Of a stretch of 64,000 nt of DNA, positions 48,587-57,664 are shown one piece after another. A program made the position numbers and the translations under genes. Origin of the DNA: Emiliania huxleyi CCMP1516 (lineage: Eukaryota > Haptophyta > Isochrysidales > Noelaerhabdaceae); NCBI RefSeq assembly GCF_000372725.1, contig NW_005199926.1, forward strand, positions 608,778 to 672,777, written 5' to 3'. The stretch's first letter is position 1, and the number at the start of each line of letters is the position of its first letter. The notes beneath the pieces are model-generated. The model saw only the letters and a program-made list of their open reading frames with translations. It did not search any database and was not told the origin of the DNA.

Positions 48587-48604
48587 CGACACACAGACAC
48601 AAAC

Positions 48605-48992
48605 AGGCTCACAAGACACACAGCCAGCTGGCTGCCACACACCCTGAGTAGGCGTACACATAACTCAGGGCCACATCCTCACTGTCGCCCCCCCCAGCAC
48701 TCAACTGTGCCAAAGGACACAAACAAGGGCACAACATCACAACATCACAACAGACAGTAACATGCGAGGCTAGAGCAGGCTTGCTCCGCCTCTAGCAATC
48801 TCGCCAGCCGGCGAGGCACGGACGAGACCGTGTGTGGGGTCATGTGAGGCGTCTATGGACGCCCTCCTCACAGGCTAGCTGCCTACTGCTAGCCCTAACT
48901 CGCACTCACGGGTGATGACAATTCATTGTATGAGTGTATGCGAGCAGAGGCGCGTGTGCTAATTCTAGGCCACACGTCGTGGCACTATGACG
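48605..48992 (-). repeat. Dispersed repeat, copy 2 (inverted copy of 7460-7850)
   Basis: Begins right beside the target duplication of the outer TIR element. Ends at GTCGTGGCACTATGACG. Blocks correspond in reverse order to the first copy with moderate divergence. The rest of 48993-49784 has (GT)n at 49096-49134 and no recognised gene. Confidence 0.8.
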
Positions 48993-49784
48993 GAGGTCGC
49001 CCGCTGCCTCGCCGCGCCGCCGCCTCGCGCCGCCCGCCTCCGCGCCGCGCCGCCGCCCGAGGATTAATAATTATCATTATTACTCGATCATTAATAATGT
49101 GTGTGTGCTGGTGTGTGTGTGTGTGTGTGTGTGTTTGCCCGATGGCAGGGAAGTGCAAGGCAGCGGCGAGCGGCAGGTGGCGTCGGCGACGCTGTCAGGA
49201 CACGATGAGCGCCGCGCGGCGGCACACCCAGCTCAAAAGAAAAAGAAAAAAAGGAATGAGGAGACCAGCGGGGGAGACTCCCCGCCTATGCAAGCCCCAG
49301 AGAGGGGCCGCCATCGCCGAAGCTGTGCCAAAGCATAACTCCAAAACCCGCAGCGGCCCAGGGGGCCTTGGGGGCAGCCTGCCGGACCGCCGCTGCACGG
49401 GGCTAGGCACCAGAAGATGAGTGGAATTGATGAATTGGGCCGTTGTCCGTGCCTCCCCTCTATACGTCAGAGTGGGACCTACGCCGCGCCGGGTAAGGGG
49501 CGCGCCCGGTCCTCGACGGAGCCGCGCGCCCCAAACGACCCAGGCGGCGAGTAAGTAGTCGTCGTTGAACCTCCGGCATGTAGTTGCCCATAGTTAGCGC
49601 CCGCCCGCCCCCCCCTCCGTCGCTTCGCAAAAGAAAAAACAAAAAAACAAGCAAAAGAAGGGGGCCGGGCAGTATATTCTTTTCACGACGGCGTTCTGTG
49701 GCGCCGGCCGCGCTCCTCTCCCTCTCGGCGCTCGTAGCGGCCAAGCTCAGCGAGGCCCGGGTCACGCCCGCGGCCTCGCTCCCG

Positions 49785-51446
49785 ATGGCGGCCGCGCAGC
49801 CGACCATCAACCTCGACGAGAGCATCGCGGCTCTCGCGGCGCGCGCCCACGTCTCTGCGCATAACACGGACATGCTGCAGGACAAGATGCTGCAACAGGG
49901 CGTGGGCAACGTGGCGGAGCTGCTGACTGCGATCCAAGGCGGCACGAGCGCGACGGCTCTCGGCTTCTCGCCCGCCGCGCTCGCGCTCTGCGAGCGCGTG
50001 CTGCCCGACAAGACGCTGCGCAGCGCAGAGGCCGCGGCAGCAGCACTCGCAGCTGCCTTTGCCTCGCTCTCCGTCGCCGGCCCGCCTGGGCCTGCGGCTG
50101 GCGCGCAGGCGAGCGGCGGCGCGGCCGCCGCTGGCGGGCGCGGCCTCGGCGCCACGCGCGGCGGCGAGGCTTACACCTCCGACGAGGAGGAGGCAGCAGC
50201 TGCTGCTGCTTCCCTCTCTGAGGAGCAGCTTGGACCCCGCCTCCCCACCGCCAGCGCTGGTACGAGCGCGGCGGTGGTGGACGGCGAGGAGGGGCGGCGG
50301 CTGGCGGCGGAGGCCGCGGCGGCGACCGCACCCTGCGCGCGGAGCGCGGCGCCTGCGGGGGCGCAGGCCGCGGAGGCGGGTCTGACCATTGGGTCAGACC
50401 CAATGGAGGAGGAATTCCCCGGCGGCGCGGCGCCGGCGGAGGGGGAGGAGAGCGGCGCCGTGTCGCCCGATTGTTCCCGAGAGGTCCACACGGCCTCCCT
50501 TCTTGAAGGTGAGGCCTCCATGACCGCCCGCACTGAGCCGCGCGACCTCGAGTCGCGCGCAGCAGGCGCTCAGGTTTCTTCTTTTCCTAGTGCCGACCAT
50601 CCGGAACATGAAAGCTGGCGGCGCCGCGGCGGGGCGGCGTGGTGGCGGGCGCATTGGGCGCAGCTAAACGTCGGGCAGTGGCTCAACGTCGTCGAGCCGT
50701 GCTGCCTCTGCGGGCGGCCCGGGTCGGCGGGCGAGTTGTGGCGGGCGGGCGCGTGGCGGTGGGCTAACTCGACAGGCCGCTGCGCGGCGCCCTATCTCGC
50801 CACCACTGACGATGGGTGGGAGGTGCCTGGCCTGCGCCAGGCATACGTCGCGCATGGCATGTGCGGCGGGCTCTGCCGAGGATGGGGCTGCTGCGAGGCG
50901 CGGGGCGTGGCGCAGCCGCAGGATGGGAGCGGCGAGGCGCGAGGCGAGGGCGAGGGCGAGGGCGAGCTAAGCTCGGATGGCGACTCGGACGGGGGGGAGG
51001 AGGGCGTGGACTGGTTTGCGGGAGACCCTACGTGGGGCTCGGCGGCGCTGGAGGACGAATGGCGCGCCGCGTCTCTCGCGAGGCAGGCGGTAGGCGACGC
51101 GGCGTACGCCGCGGCGCATGCTGCTGGCGCTTCGCGGGCTGAGGCGTGCGACGCCGCCGTGAAGGCGGTGAGGTTGGACGAGGTTGAGGCTCAGTCCTCG
51201 TTCCTCGTGCGCGCTGGGTGGTACGGCTCCGGCCGTGATGGGGGCGGGGAGGGGGCGGGGGCGACGGCCGCACGGAATCGCCGCCGGCGGGGGGCGAGGG
51301 CGCGGGCGAAGGAGGAGGAGCCAGAGCCCGGGGAGGATGGGAGGGGGAGGAGCGGCCGGAGGAGTACGCCGGCCTCTTTGACGACCCGTAAGGGGCCGTC
51401 GCCTGCTGTGCCATTTGTAGTGCCAGTCCGAGCCAGTCTGCTGTGA
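49785..51446 (+). CDS. Hypothetical protein with a Cys/Trp cluster
   Basis: 553 residues from the ATG at 49785; the frame stays open some 200 bp upstream. N-terminal helical segment (MLQDKMLQQGVGNVAELLTA, GFSPAALALCERVL), then a long Ala/Gly/Glu-rich low-complexity region, then a distinctive block of about 100 residues: RAHWAQLNVGQWLNVVEPCC, CLCGRPGSAGELWRAGAWRW, HGMCGGLCRGWGCCEARG. Its paired Cys could bind zinc. This is followed by acidic repeats (GEGEGEGELSSDGDSDGGEE) and an Ala-rich helix (DAAYAAAHAAGASRAEACDA). The C-terminus is basic. No known family recognised. The tail ends 46 bp before the THOC5 ATG. Confidence 0.5.
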   Translation: MAAAQPTINLDESIAALAARAHVSAHNTDMLQDKMLQQGVGNVAELLTAIQGGTSATALGFSPAALALCERVLPDKTLRSAEAAAAALAAAFASLSVAGPPGPAAGAQASGGAAAAGGRGLGATRGGEAYTSDEEEAAAAAASLSEEQLGPRLPTASAGTSAAVVDGEEGRRLAAEAAAATAPCARSAAPAGAQAAEAGLTIGSDPMEEEFPGGAAPAEGEESGAVSPDCSREVHTASLLEGEASMTARTEPRDLESRAAGAQVSSFPSADHPEHESWRRRGGAAWWRAHWAQLNVGQWLNVVEPCCLCGRPGSAGELWRAGAWRWANSTGRCAAPYLATTDDGWEVPGLRQAYVAHGMCGGLCRGWGCCEARGVAQPQDGSGEARGEGEGEGELSSDGDSDGGEEGVDWFAGDPTWGSAALEDEWRAASLARQAVGDAAYAAAHAAGASRAEACDAAVKAVRLDEVEAQSSFLVRAGWYGSGRDGGGEGAGATAARNRRRRGARARAKEEEPEPGEDGRGRSGRRSTPASLTTRKGPSPAVPFVVPVRASLL

Positions 51447-51491
51447 GAGGGGCTTGCATGGTAAAATTCTTCTTCAGGGAGCCGCACCGAC

Positions 51492-53020
51492 ATGGCGGCG
51501 ACGCCAGCTTCCGAGGCGTTCCGAGCGCACCTGGACGAGCTCATGGCGGCCAAGGCCGGCGGACGGGACGTCGCCACGGTGGCGGCCAGAGGAGCCGCGC
51601 TCATTGTCGCGCTGCGCGCCGACGAGACCTCGGCGCTGGTCGAGGGAGTTGCACCGAAGCTCGACGCCGACGGCGCCCGCGCCCGGGTCGAGTCTGCGGA
51701 GGAGGAGCTGCTCGCGCTTCGCTACCGCAAGGCGCGCTGCGTCGCGGGCATCACCGCCTCGCGCTCCGGGGCTGCGGCCCTCGCGCTACCCGACGGGCTG
51801 CTGACGGCGGAGGAGGCCGAGGCCAGTGGGGCGGGGGGCAGCGCGGCACCCGCGACGGCGGACGGGCACGGCTCGATGCTGCGGCGCCTGGCGGCGGAGC
51901 ATGGGGAGCGCGCGCGCCTCGCGGCGGAGCGCGAGGAGGCGCAGCTCGAGATGCGGCGGCGGCGCGGTGCGGCGACGGCGCAACGCTCGGCAGAGGCGGA
52001 ACCGACCCACCTATCCACCCACTGACCGAACCCACCGATCTACCCACCCACCCACCCGCCTACTGGCCCACCCACCCACTGGCCCACCCACCGATCTGCC
52101 CGATGACCCACCCACCCACCCACCCACAGGCGGCGTCGCGCGCGCAGCTCGAGTCCGTAGTCTTCGCCGCAGACGCGCTGCGCAAGGGACTGGGCGCGCC
52201 GGCGATCTCGCCTGCCGACGCCGCGGCCGAGGCGCTCTGCAGCCGGCTGCCCGACCCTCTCTTCAACCTGTACCGGCAAGCCGAGGCTTGGGCGCAGTGC
52301 CGCGCGGGCGCGCCGGGAGGCGGCGGTGCGCCCGCGCGCCTCTCGTTGCGCGAGGGAGCCCCCCCGGGCGCGGGCGCGGACCCGCTCTTTGCGGCCGCGG
52401 CCGTGGTCGTCGAACTGTGCGCCTGGGACGCCAAGGCCGCCTCGCTTTCCTTTTCCTTTCACCCCGCCATCCGGGCCATTGGGGTGACTTGCGACGATCG
52501 GTCCCGCGACGAATCCCTCCGCAGTTTTTTTAGGGAAGAGGACGCGGGGGGGGGCGCCCCGCCCCCCCCCCCCCCCTCTCGCCCTTCGAGCCTCTCGACG
52601 CCCCCTGGCCCCTCGGCTGTCGCTGCCCCACCGCTTGTCGCTGCCGCACGAGTTGCCGACGGCCAAACACCTCACCCCCTCCCAAACACCTCAAACCGTC
52701 ACGCGCGCGCACATCGCCGCATGTGCTCGCCCCCCACCCACCCACCCACCCACCCACGCCCCTTTCCCGCCGCCGCGCGCAGGCTCCCCGACGAGAGGTG
52801 CCTGCTGCGGGCGCTGCCAGCGCAGGCGCCGGAGGCCGAGCCAGCGCGCCGCCAGGCCTCCTCCGCCTTTGACCAGGGCGTCGAGGCCATGGCGCCCGCG
52901 CTACCCTTTCGGTGGGCGCAGTGGCTGGGTGGACTGGGACCTCCGCTCGGCGACGGCAGGGAGGTGCACTCGATCCACGCGGTGATGGACGCGCTGTGCG
53001 GCTGGCTCGTCGCCGCGTAA
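51492..53020 (+). CDS. THOC5: THO complex subunit 5 homologue
   Basis: The THO/TREX complex couples transcription to mRNA packaging and export. Exons 51492-51995, 52130 to about 52600, and 52783-53020. The call rests on several segments aligning in order with the family: an N-terminal helical part with ELLALRYRKARCVAGITASR, a central coiled coil (MLRRLAAEHGERARLAAERE), LESVVFAADALRKGLG, LPDPLFNLYRQAEAWAQCRA, the beta segment AASLSFSFHPAIRAIGVTC, and FRWAQWLGGLGPPL. The first intron (51996-52129) is GC-AG and is made of CCCA tandem units. The second exon's 3' end is obscured by a poly-G/C block at about 52548-52580. The protein ends soon after the WVQKLGGL-like motif, shorter than animal THOC5. 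TAAAATTCTTCTTC lies just upstream of the ATG. Confidence 0.7.
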
Positions 53021-53694
53021 GGATGCTGCGCAAAACGGTCGAAGTGTGGCGCCCGCCGCCCCCGTCGCCGCCGCCTCCAGGCCCGCCGCCGCCGTCCCCG
53101 CCACCACCGAGCCCACCGCCAGTGGGTGCAAGCTGACAAGCGCCTCGCCCGCGTGTTTCCCCGCCGCGAGCCCGGCGAGGCATGGCATGCGCGCGCGCCC
53201 CCAGGCCGCGCGGGATCCGAGATGACGGATGACGATGAGCGCGCCTCAGCCCGCGCTGCCGCGCGCCGCACAGTCCACAGAGAAGTGTGTCCACACACCA
53301 CAGCGAGGCCGCGCGCGATGACCGTGTATATGCCGATGTCGCGGGAGAGAAAAGCTGCACAACAAATGATATACACGATATACACGGTCACCCTCTCGGT
53401 CTCGCTCGCCCTTCTCAAGAATCTAGACATCATATCGGGATGGACGTCACGACGCGCTTCAGCGGGCGCGTAACTCGGAAGATCGCATGTGCGTCTTCCG
53501 CGCCCACGCTCCCACGTGCCCCACCACAAACGAGACGATCTCGAGAGTGAGGAGAGGGCGCGTGTGACACCGCCGCGGCTGCGCGACGCCTCAACCCGTG
53601 CGCTGTCCAGAGCCCGTGCGCTATCTCATCTGCAGATGTGCCGCCCGCGTCATGGGTGTAGACGCGGATGCGTGCAGGCGAGCGCGTGGTCTGT
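53021..53694. other. Convergent intergenic region, no gene recognised
   Basis: Pro-rich-coding-looking CCGCCGCCC repeats follow the THOC5 stop (53050-53125); the remainder is non-coding. Confidence 0.5.
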
Positions 53695-54755
53695 TTATGT
53701 GTGATGCCACTCCTCTGTCGGAGGAGGGGTGGGGGCGGCGGCCCCTGGCTCGGCCGAGTCGAGGGCGGGGTGCTTGCAAACGGGGCAGCTCGGCGCCTCG
53801 CTCGACTTGAGCCACTTGAGGATGCAGCCCTTGTGGAAGTCGTGCCGGCAAGGCAGGTCGATGACAACCTGGGGTCGCGAGGGGAGGGGGGGGGGGGGGG
53901 GAGGGGGGGGAGGGGGCCTTGTGTGTGTGTGTGTGGGGGGGGCGTTGGGGGGGGGGGTCCGCTCTCCGGGGGGGAGGCCCAGCGCGGGCGCGCCTGCGAG
54001 GTCTTCAGCGGCTCGAGGCAGATCGCGCACACGTTCCCCTTTGCGTCCTGCTTGCTCAGGCGGCGGGAAGGCAGGCCGTCGAGCCGCTTCGCGTTCGCGC
54101 GGAGGGCCTTCTTCTTCTCGGGGCCGACCTCGTCGTCGAGCTGGAGCAGCATCTCGTAGTCACGCTCGGTGAAGTCGCGCTCCATGAACGACAGCCGCGC
54201 CAGCTGCGAGCCGCCGCCGCCGCCCGCACGAACACCCGCGGCGCCCAGCCGGCGCATCGCGGCGTCGAGCGCCGAGCGTTGGTTAGCGTCGAGCCGGCTG
54301 GGCGGCGCGGGGTAACCGCCCAGCCCTGGAAGGAGACCTCCGAGCCCGGCGCCACCGCCCAACCCCATCCCCATCCCGTCGCCAAATAGCCAGCCGGCGT
54401 CGTGGGCCGGAGAGAGGTAGGGGAAGCGAAGGCCCGGGAAACGCGGCGGTCCGCCCCCCGCCGGCGCTGCCCCGCCGAACGGGATCGCCTCCTCCTCCTG
54501 CTGCAGGCGGCGAGCGAGGCGCTCGTCCTCGCGCAGCCGCTCGCGCGCCCGCTCCTGCTCAGCCAGCCGCTCCTGCCGGGCGAACGCGACGTCCCGCGGC
54601 GACTCGTCCTCGTCGTCAAGGTCGATGGCGCTTGAGGGTGGCGGCTCAGCCCTCCGGCGCTTCCTCTCTCTTCCTCCCCTGCGCCCCTCGCCGCGCCGCG
54701 ACCGCGGGCTGGCCTCGCCGCAGAGGTCGATTGTCGTGCCCGGCCTCTCTCTCAT
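53695..54755 (-). CDS. RING-H2 E3 ubiquitin ligase
   Basis: Two exons, 54755-53994 and 53868-53695 (311 residues), with a GC-AG intron whose interior is poly-C and CA repeats. The RING is split by the intron: CAICLEPLKTSQ, then VVIDLPCRHDFHKGCILKWL and CPVCKHP, giving C-x2-C, C-x-H, H-x2-C, C-x2-C spacing of a RING-H2 with the usual Trp. N-terminal: Arg-rich nuclear-signal-like cluster (GGRERKRRRAEP), acidic IDLDDEDES, a charged helix (RQERLAEQERARERLREDER), a Gly/Pro/Met-rich middle, and RDFTERDYEMLLQLDDEVGP just before the RING, a layout seen in plant/algal ligases where DYExLLxLD precedes the RING. Probably a nuclear or cytosolic E3; substrate unknown. Confidence 0.85.
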
Positions 54756-56088
54756 GCGTGAAGTGTAGGCTGCACCGCAAAAAAGAATTCAACATGGCAC
54801 AAATTTTTATCCCCTAAAACCCTGTGTGTCGGCGTACCGTCCTCCCATGCCTCCCTTGGGTTGTCTGTTTTCTTTCTTTCTTTGACCTGTGGCTAGCGCA
54901 CCACACACCTCTCCTTAAAATCCCTGTGTGGTGGCGGCGTGCCGCGTCCTCCCATCCCTCCCTTGGGCTGTCTGTTTTCTTTCTTTCTTTCTTTGACCTG
55001 TGGTTCCCGATCCGTCCAGCTTGTTGGACTATGCCGACCTAAAACCACCAGTGCCAGCAACGACGTGCCGCGGCTCGCCGCTGCTGACCTCGAAGGCGTG
55101 CGGAGCGCGACTGTCGGTGTCGGGGGGCGGCCGTCATGTGGCGAGGAGGGAGGACGACAAGGGCGCGTCGTACGGGTCGCTCTTCATCGGGCAGTCGAGC
55201 GGACGGTAGCGTCGGTCAAAGTGAGGGCCGGTGAGCCCGGCGAGATTCGTTGCGAGATACCTGGGGACGCGCCGAAAAACCAGTTCGATGGAAGGGGGCT
55301 ACTGGGGCGGCCAATTCACACCTCGCGGGACTACTTATGTTTTCGTAAACGTAGTCGTGGCCCCCCGCTACGTCGCACGAGTGCAACCGGGTAGCGGGGG
55401 GCTAACAACTGTCCCTCCAAGTCGAACTGGTACTCTAAACAACTATCCCCCACAGTCAGACCATAGTTGGGTCCGGTTGTGTTTTTGTGTGAACCCCGTG
55501 TTGCGTGACTGTCTGTCTCTTAGGAGAGAGAGAGAGTTTGTTGTTTGGTTTGCTGTCTCTGTGCGATTTCGGGACCGGGGCCGTGTACCGTGGGGCCTTG
55601 TTGTCCTAGCACGGGAGTACCCGTGTGGACCTGGACCGGACGGAGGTAACAGCGCAGGTTGTGCGTTTATGTGACGTGAGCTTCGTGTTTGTTTTCTTAT
55701 CAACCTACCTACCTATCTGTGTACTGTGAATAGTAGCGCTGTTTCTCGACTGTCTGTGCGTGCGTGTGCGTCTTGGGCGCGAAGTTGAGAGAGAGTTGTT
55801 GTTGTCAAAGAAGTTGGTATTGCTAAAAATCTCTCTCAAGAAGTTGAAAAATAGCACTCTAAGAAGTTGTGTTTTTGCAACTTGGGTCCGGGGTTGTGTT
55901 TTTGTGTGAACAGTAGCGTAAGTATCTCGACTAACACTAACACGGGTTACACCAATCCTCGCTACCCAACGCGGCCAAAGGATATCCACCTCGAGAACCT
56001 CGAGAACACAGGAAAAGAAGAAAGAAGCGCGGTTATCGTGTCACGATCGGCCCCGCCACGATTGGCGGTCAGCGTCAACCCGGAATGA
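54756..56088. other. Repeat-rich intergenic region
   Basis: Two inverted copies of the CCACCACACAGGGATTTT repeat in direct tandem (about 54826-54880 and 54905-54985, each with TTTCTTTC following), the 55270-55430 partner of the 47340-47470 repeat, and AT-richer DNA with repeated TTGGTATTGCTAAAAATCTCTC. No gene recognised. Confidence 0.7.
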
Positions 56089-57369
56089 ATGGCGTCTTCC
56101 TTTAGCAGGCGAGGCGCGCCCAGCACCGAGAAAGTCAATGAGACCACGCAGACGTTCGAACTGGCAGACGTTCTTTTGCGGCTGCACGCCCACGTGGTGG
56201 CGTCCGGTGGTTCGATCAGATGGACGGACATCGGCCTCTTCTACTCATCTTCCGCGGATGGTCCTGCGTGCAAAGAAGCCTTCAAGAAAGCTGGCGGCCT
56301 GAAGAAGGCACTGACACGCACGGACAAGCTCGTGTACGTGACGAGCGAGCACAACCCAGATCTCGGAACGATTGAGGTACGCGGCTCGGATGCTGCTCTG
56401 CCTCCGCCGCGGCCTCAGCAGCAGCAGCGACCGGCGGCAAATCCCAAGCCGGACTCGTCCCAGAAGCAGCATCGGCCGTCCACCAACCCGCCGCCGACGC
56501 CGCCACTCAACTCTTTCGGTCTCCCGCTGCGGCCCGATGCAAAGGCCTGCCCGCAATGGCTCAAGTATCGGCGCTGCGACTTCGGCGTCAAATGCAAGTA
56601 CGACCATCCCAACGTGGTGGAGGAGACGCCCACTGACGGCGTCATCTTCCGCACGTCGATGGACAAGAAGGGCTGCTCGATCGGCTGGATCGTGCTGGAG
56701 GCGTTACCAACCGGCGATGAGCAGGCGCCAGGCTCGGAGGCGTTCTTCTTCCACGGCCAGCGTGCGAGCGGCTTCAAGGCGTCGGGCACAGGCGCGCTGC
56801 AAAGCGCGGGCCTGGAGCTCATCAAGGGCGACCGCGTCGCCGAGCTCGTCCTCAGGAAGAAGGGCGAGAAGGGCTATACGGTCGTCGCCGGCTCGCTGGT
56901 GCACTGCGCGCGGCGGGGGCAGCAGGCGTTCACCGACTACCTCGACGGTCTCCTTGCAGTGCTCAAGGACGGCGAGCTGTGCGAGACGGCACTGCACAGC
57001 CTCGGCCAGTCGCGCGCATGCGTGGCCGTGTGGACCGCGCTCGCATCGTACTCCGCGCTCGCTCCGTTCGTCGTGCACGGGTATCGGTCGCTGATTGAAC
57101 CATTGAACGCTACCTCTAGACCATCATCTACTCTGCTTACTTCGGCCGTCGGCCGCTCGGTGGTCGAGTGGCTTCCGGATCGAATCGGCAGGTGGACCCT
57201 TATATTTTTTTCACACCTGAGCGGGCCCAATTTTGCTCTAGCGTCTAGGTGCCTCCTACGATTCGATCCCGCGTTCTCAGGCGATCAGGCAGTCGCCTGG
57301 TGCGTTGTTCGTTTTCGTCACGGGAGGCTAATGTATGCAATAACGGGAAAGGGTGGTTGTTCTCTCTAG
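56089..57369 (+). CDS. RNA-binding protein: N-terminal winged-helix-like, CCCH zinc finger, cold-shock-like domain
   Basis: 426 residues from the ATG at 56089. Residues about 22-90 (FELADVLLRLHAHVVASGGS, IRWTDIGLFY, CKEAFKKAGGLKKALT, KLVYV) resemble an OST-HTH/LOTUS-type winged helix. A Pro/Gln linker follows. Residues 154-173 form a C-x8-C-x5-C-x3-H zinc finger (CPQWLKYRRCDFGVKCKYDH). Residues about 183-268 look like a cold-shock beta barrel (DGVIFRTSMDKKGCSIGWIV, EAFFFHGQRASGF, LELIKGDRVAELVLRKKGEK). Together these suggest an mRNA-regulating protein. The last about 75 residues after VVHGYRSL are compositionally different and may be intron or 3' read-through, so the true C-terminus is unsure. 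Confidence 0.7.
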   Translation: MASSFSRRGAPSTEKVNETTQTFELADVLLRLHAHVVASGGSIRWTDIGLFYSSSADGPACKEAFKKAGGLKKALTRTDKLVYVTSEHNPDLGTIEVRGSDAALPPPRPQQQQRPAANPKPDSSQKQHRPSTNPPPTPPLNSFGLPLRPDAKACPQWLKYRRCDFGVKCKYDHPNVVEETPTDGVIFRTSMDKKGCSIGWIVLEALPTGDEQAPGSEAFFFHGQRASGFKASGTGALQSAGLELIKGDRVAELVLRKKGEKGYTVVAGSLVHCARRGQQAFTDYLDGLLAVLKDGELCETALHSLGQSRACVAVWTALASYSALAPFVVHGYRSLIEPLNATSRPSSTLLTSAVGRSVVEWLPDRIGRWTLIFFSHLSGPNFALASRCLLRFDPAFSGDQAVAWCVVRFRHGRLMYAITGKGGCSL

Positions 57370-57664
57370 CTCCCCTCCTAGCTCTTAGCATGAGCTGCGC
57401 CCTGTGTCCGACCCCTTTTGCGCAGCAACACCTTAAACTTTTAGGCCCTCCAAATTCTCGGAGCGTAGCGGAGTGGGCCCCGAGTTTGAAAAAGCTAAAA
57501 GGGCGACGGACGCTTGCGCCGCGTAGAATTCTTCTCATCTCGTTCCCGCGAGTGGCTCAAACGTACGCACGCGTGCGTCCCAGCGTGCCTCGCCCTCCCA
57601 GTCTTCTCCGATTCAGTCCCTTTCGCAAAAAGCGTCGAGAGCGAGCAACACCGGCGCGCCGATC

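Noticed and set aside
49099..49338. Open frame after the (GT)n tract at 49.1 kb
   Set aside because: Begins in microsatellite DNA and has no domain or codon pattern beyond GC bias.
57245..57300. tRNA-like GATTCGATCCC segment
   Set aside because: The text around it cannot be folded by eye into acceptor, D and anticodon arms; no convincing tRNA.
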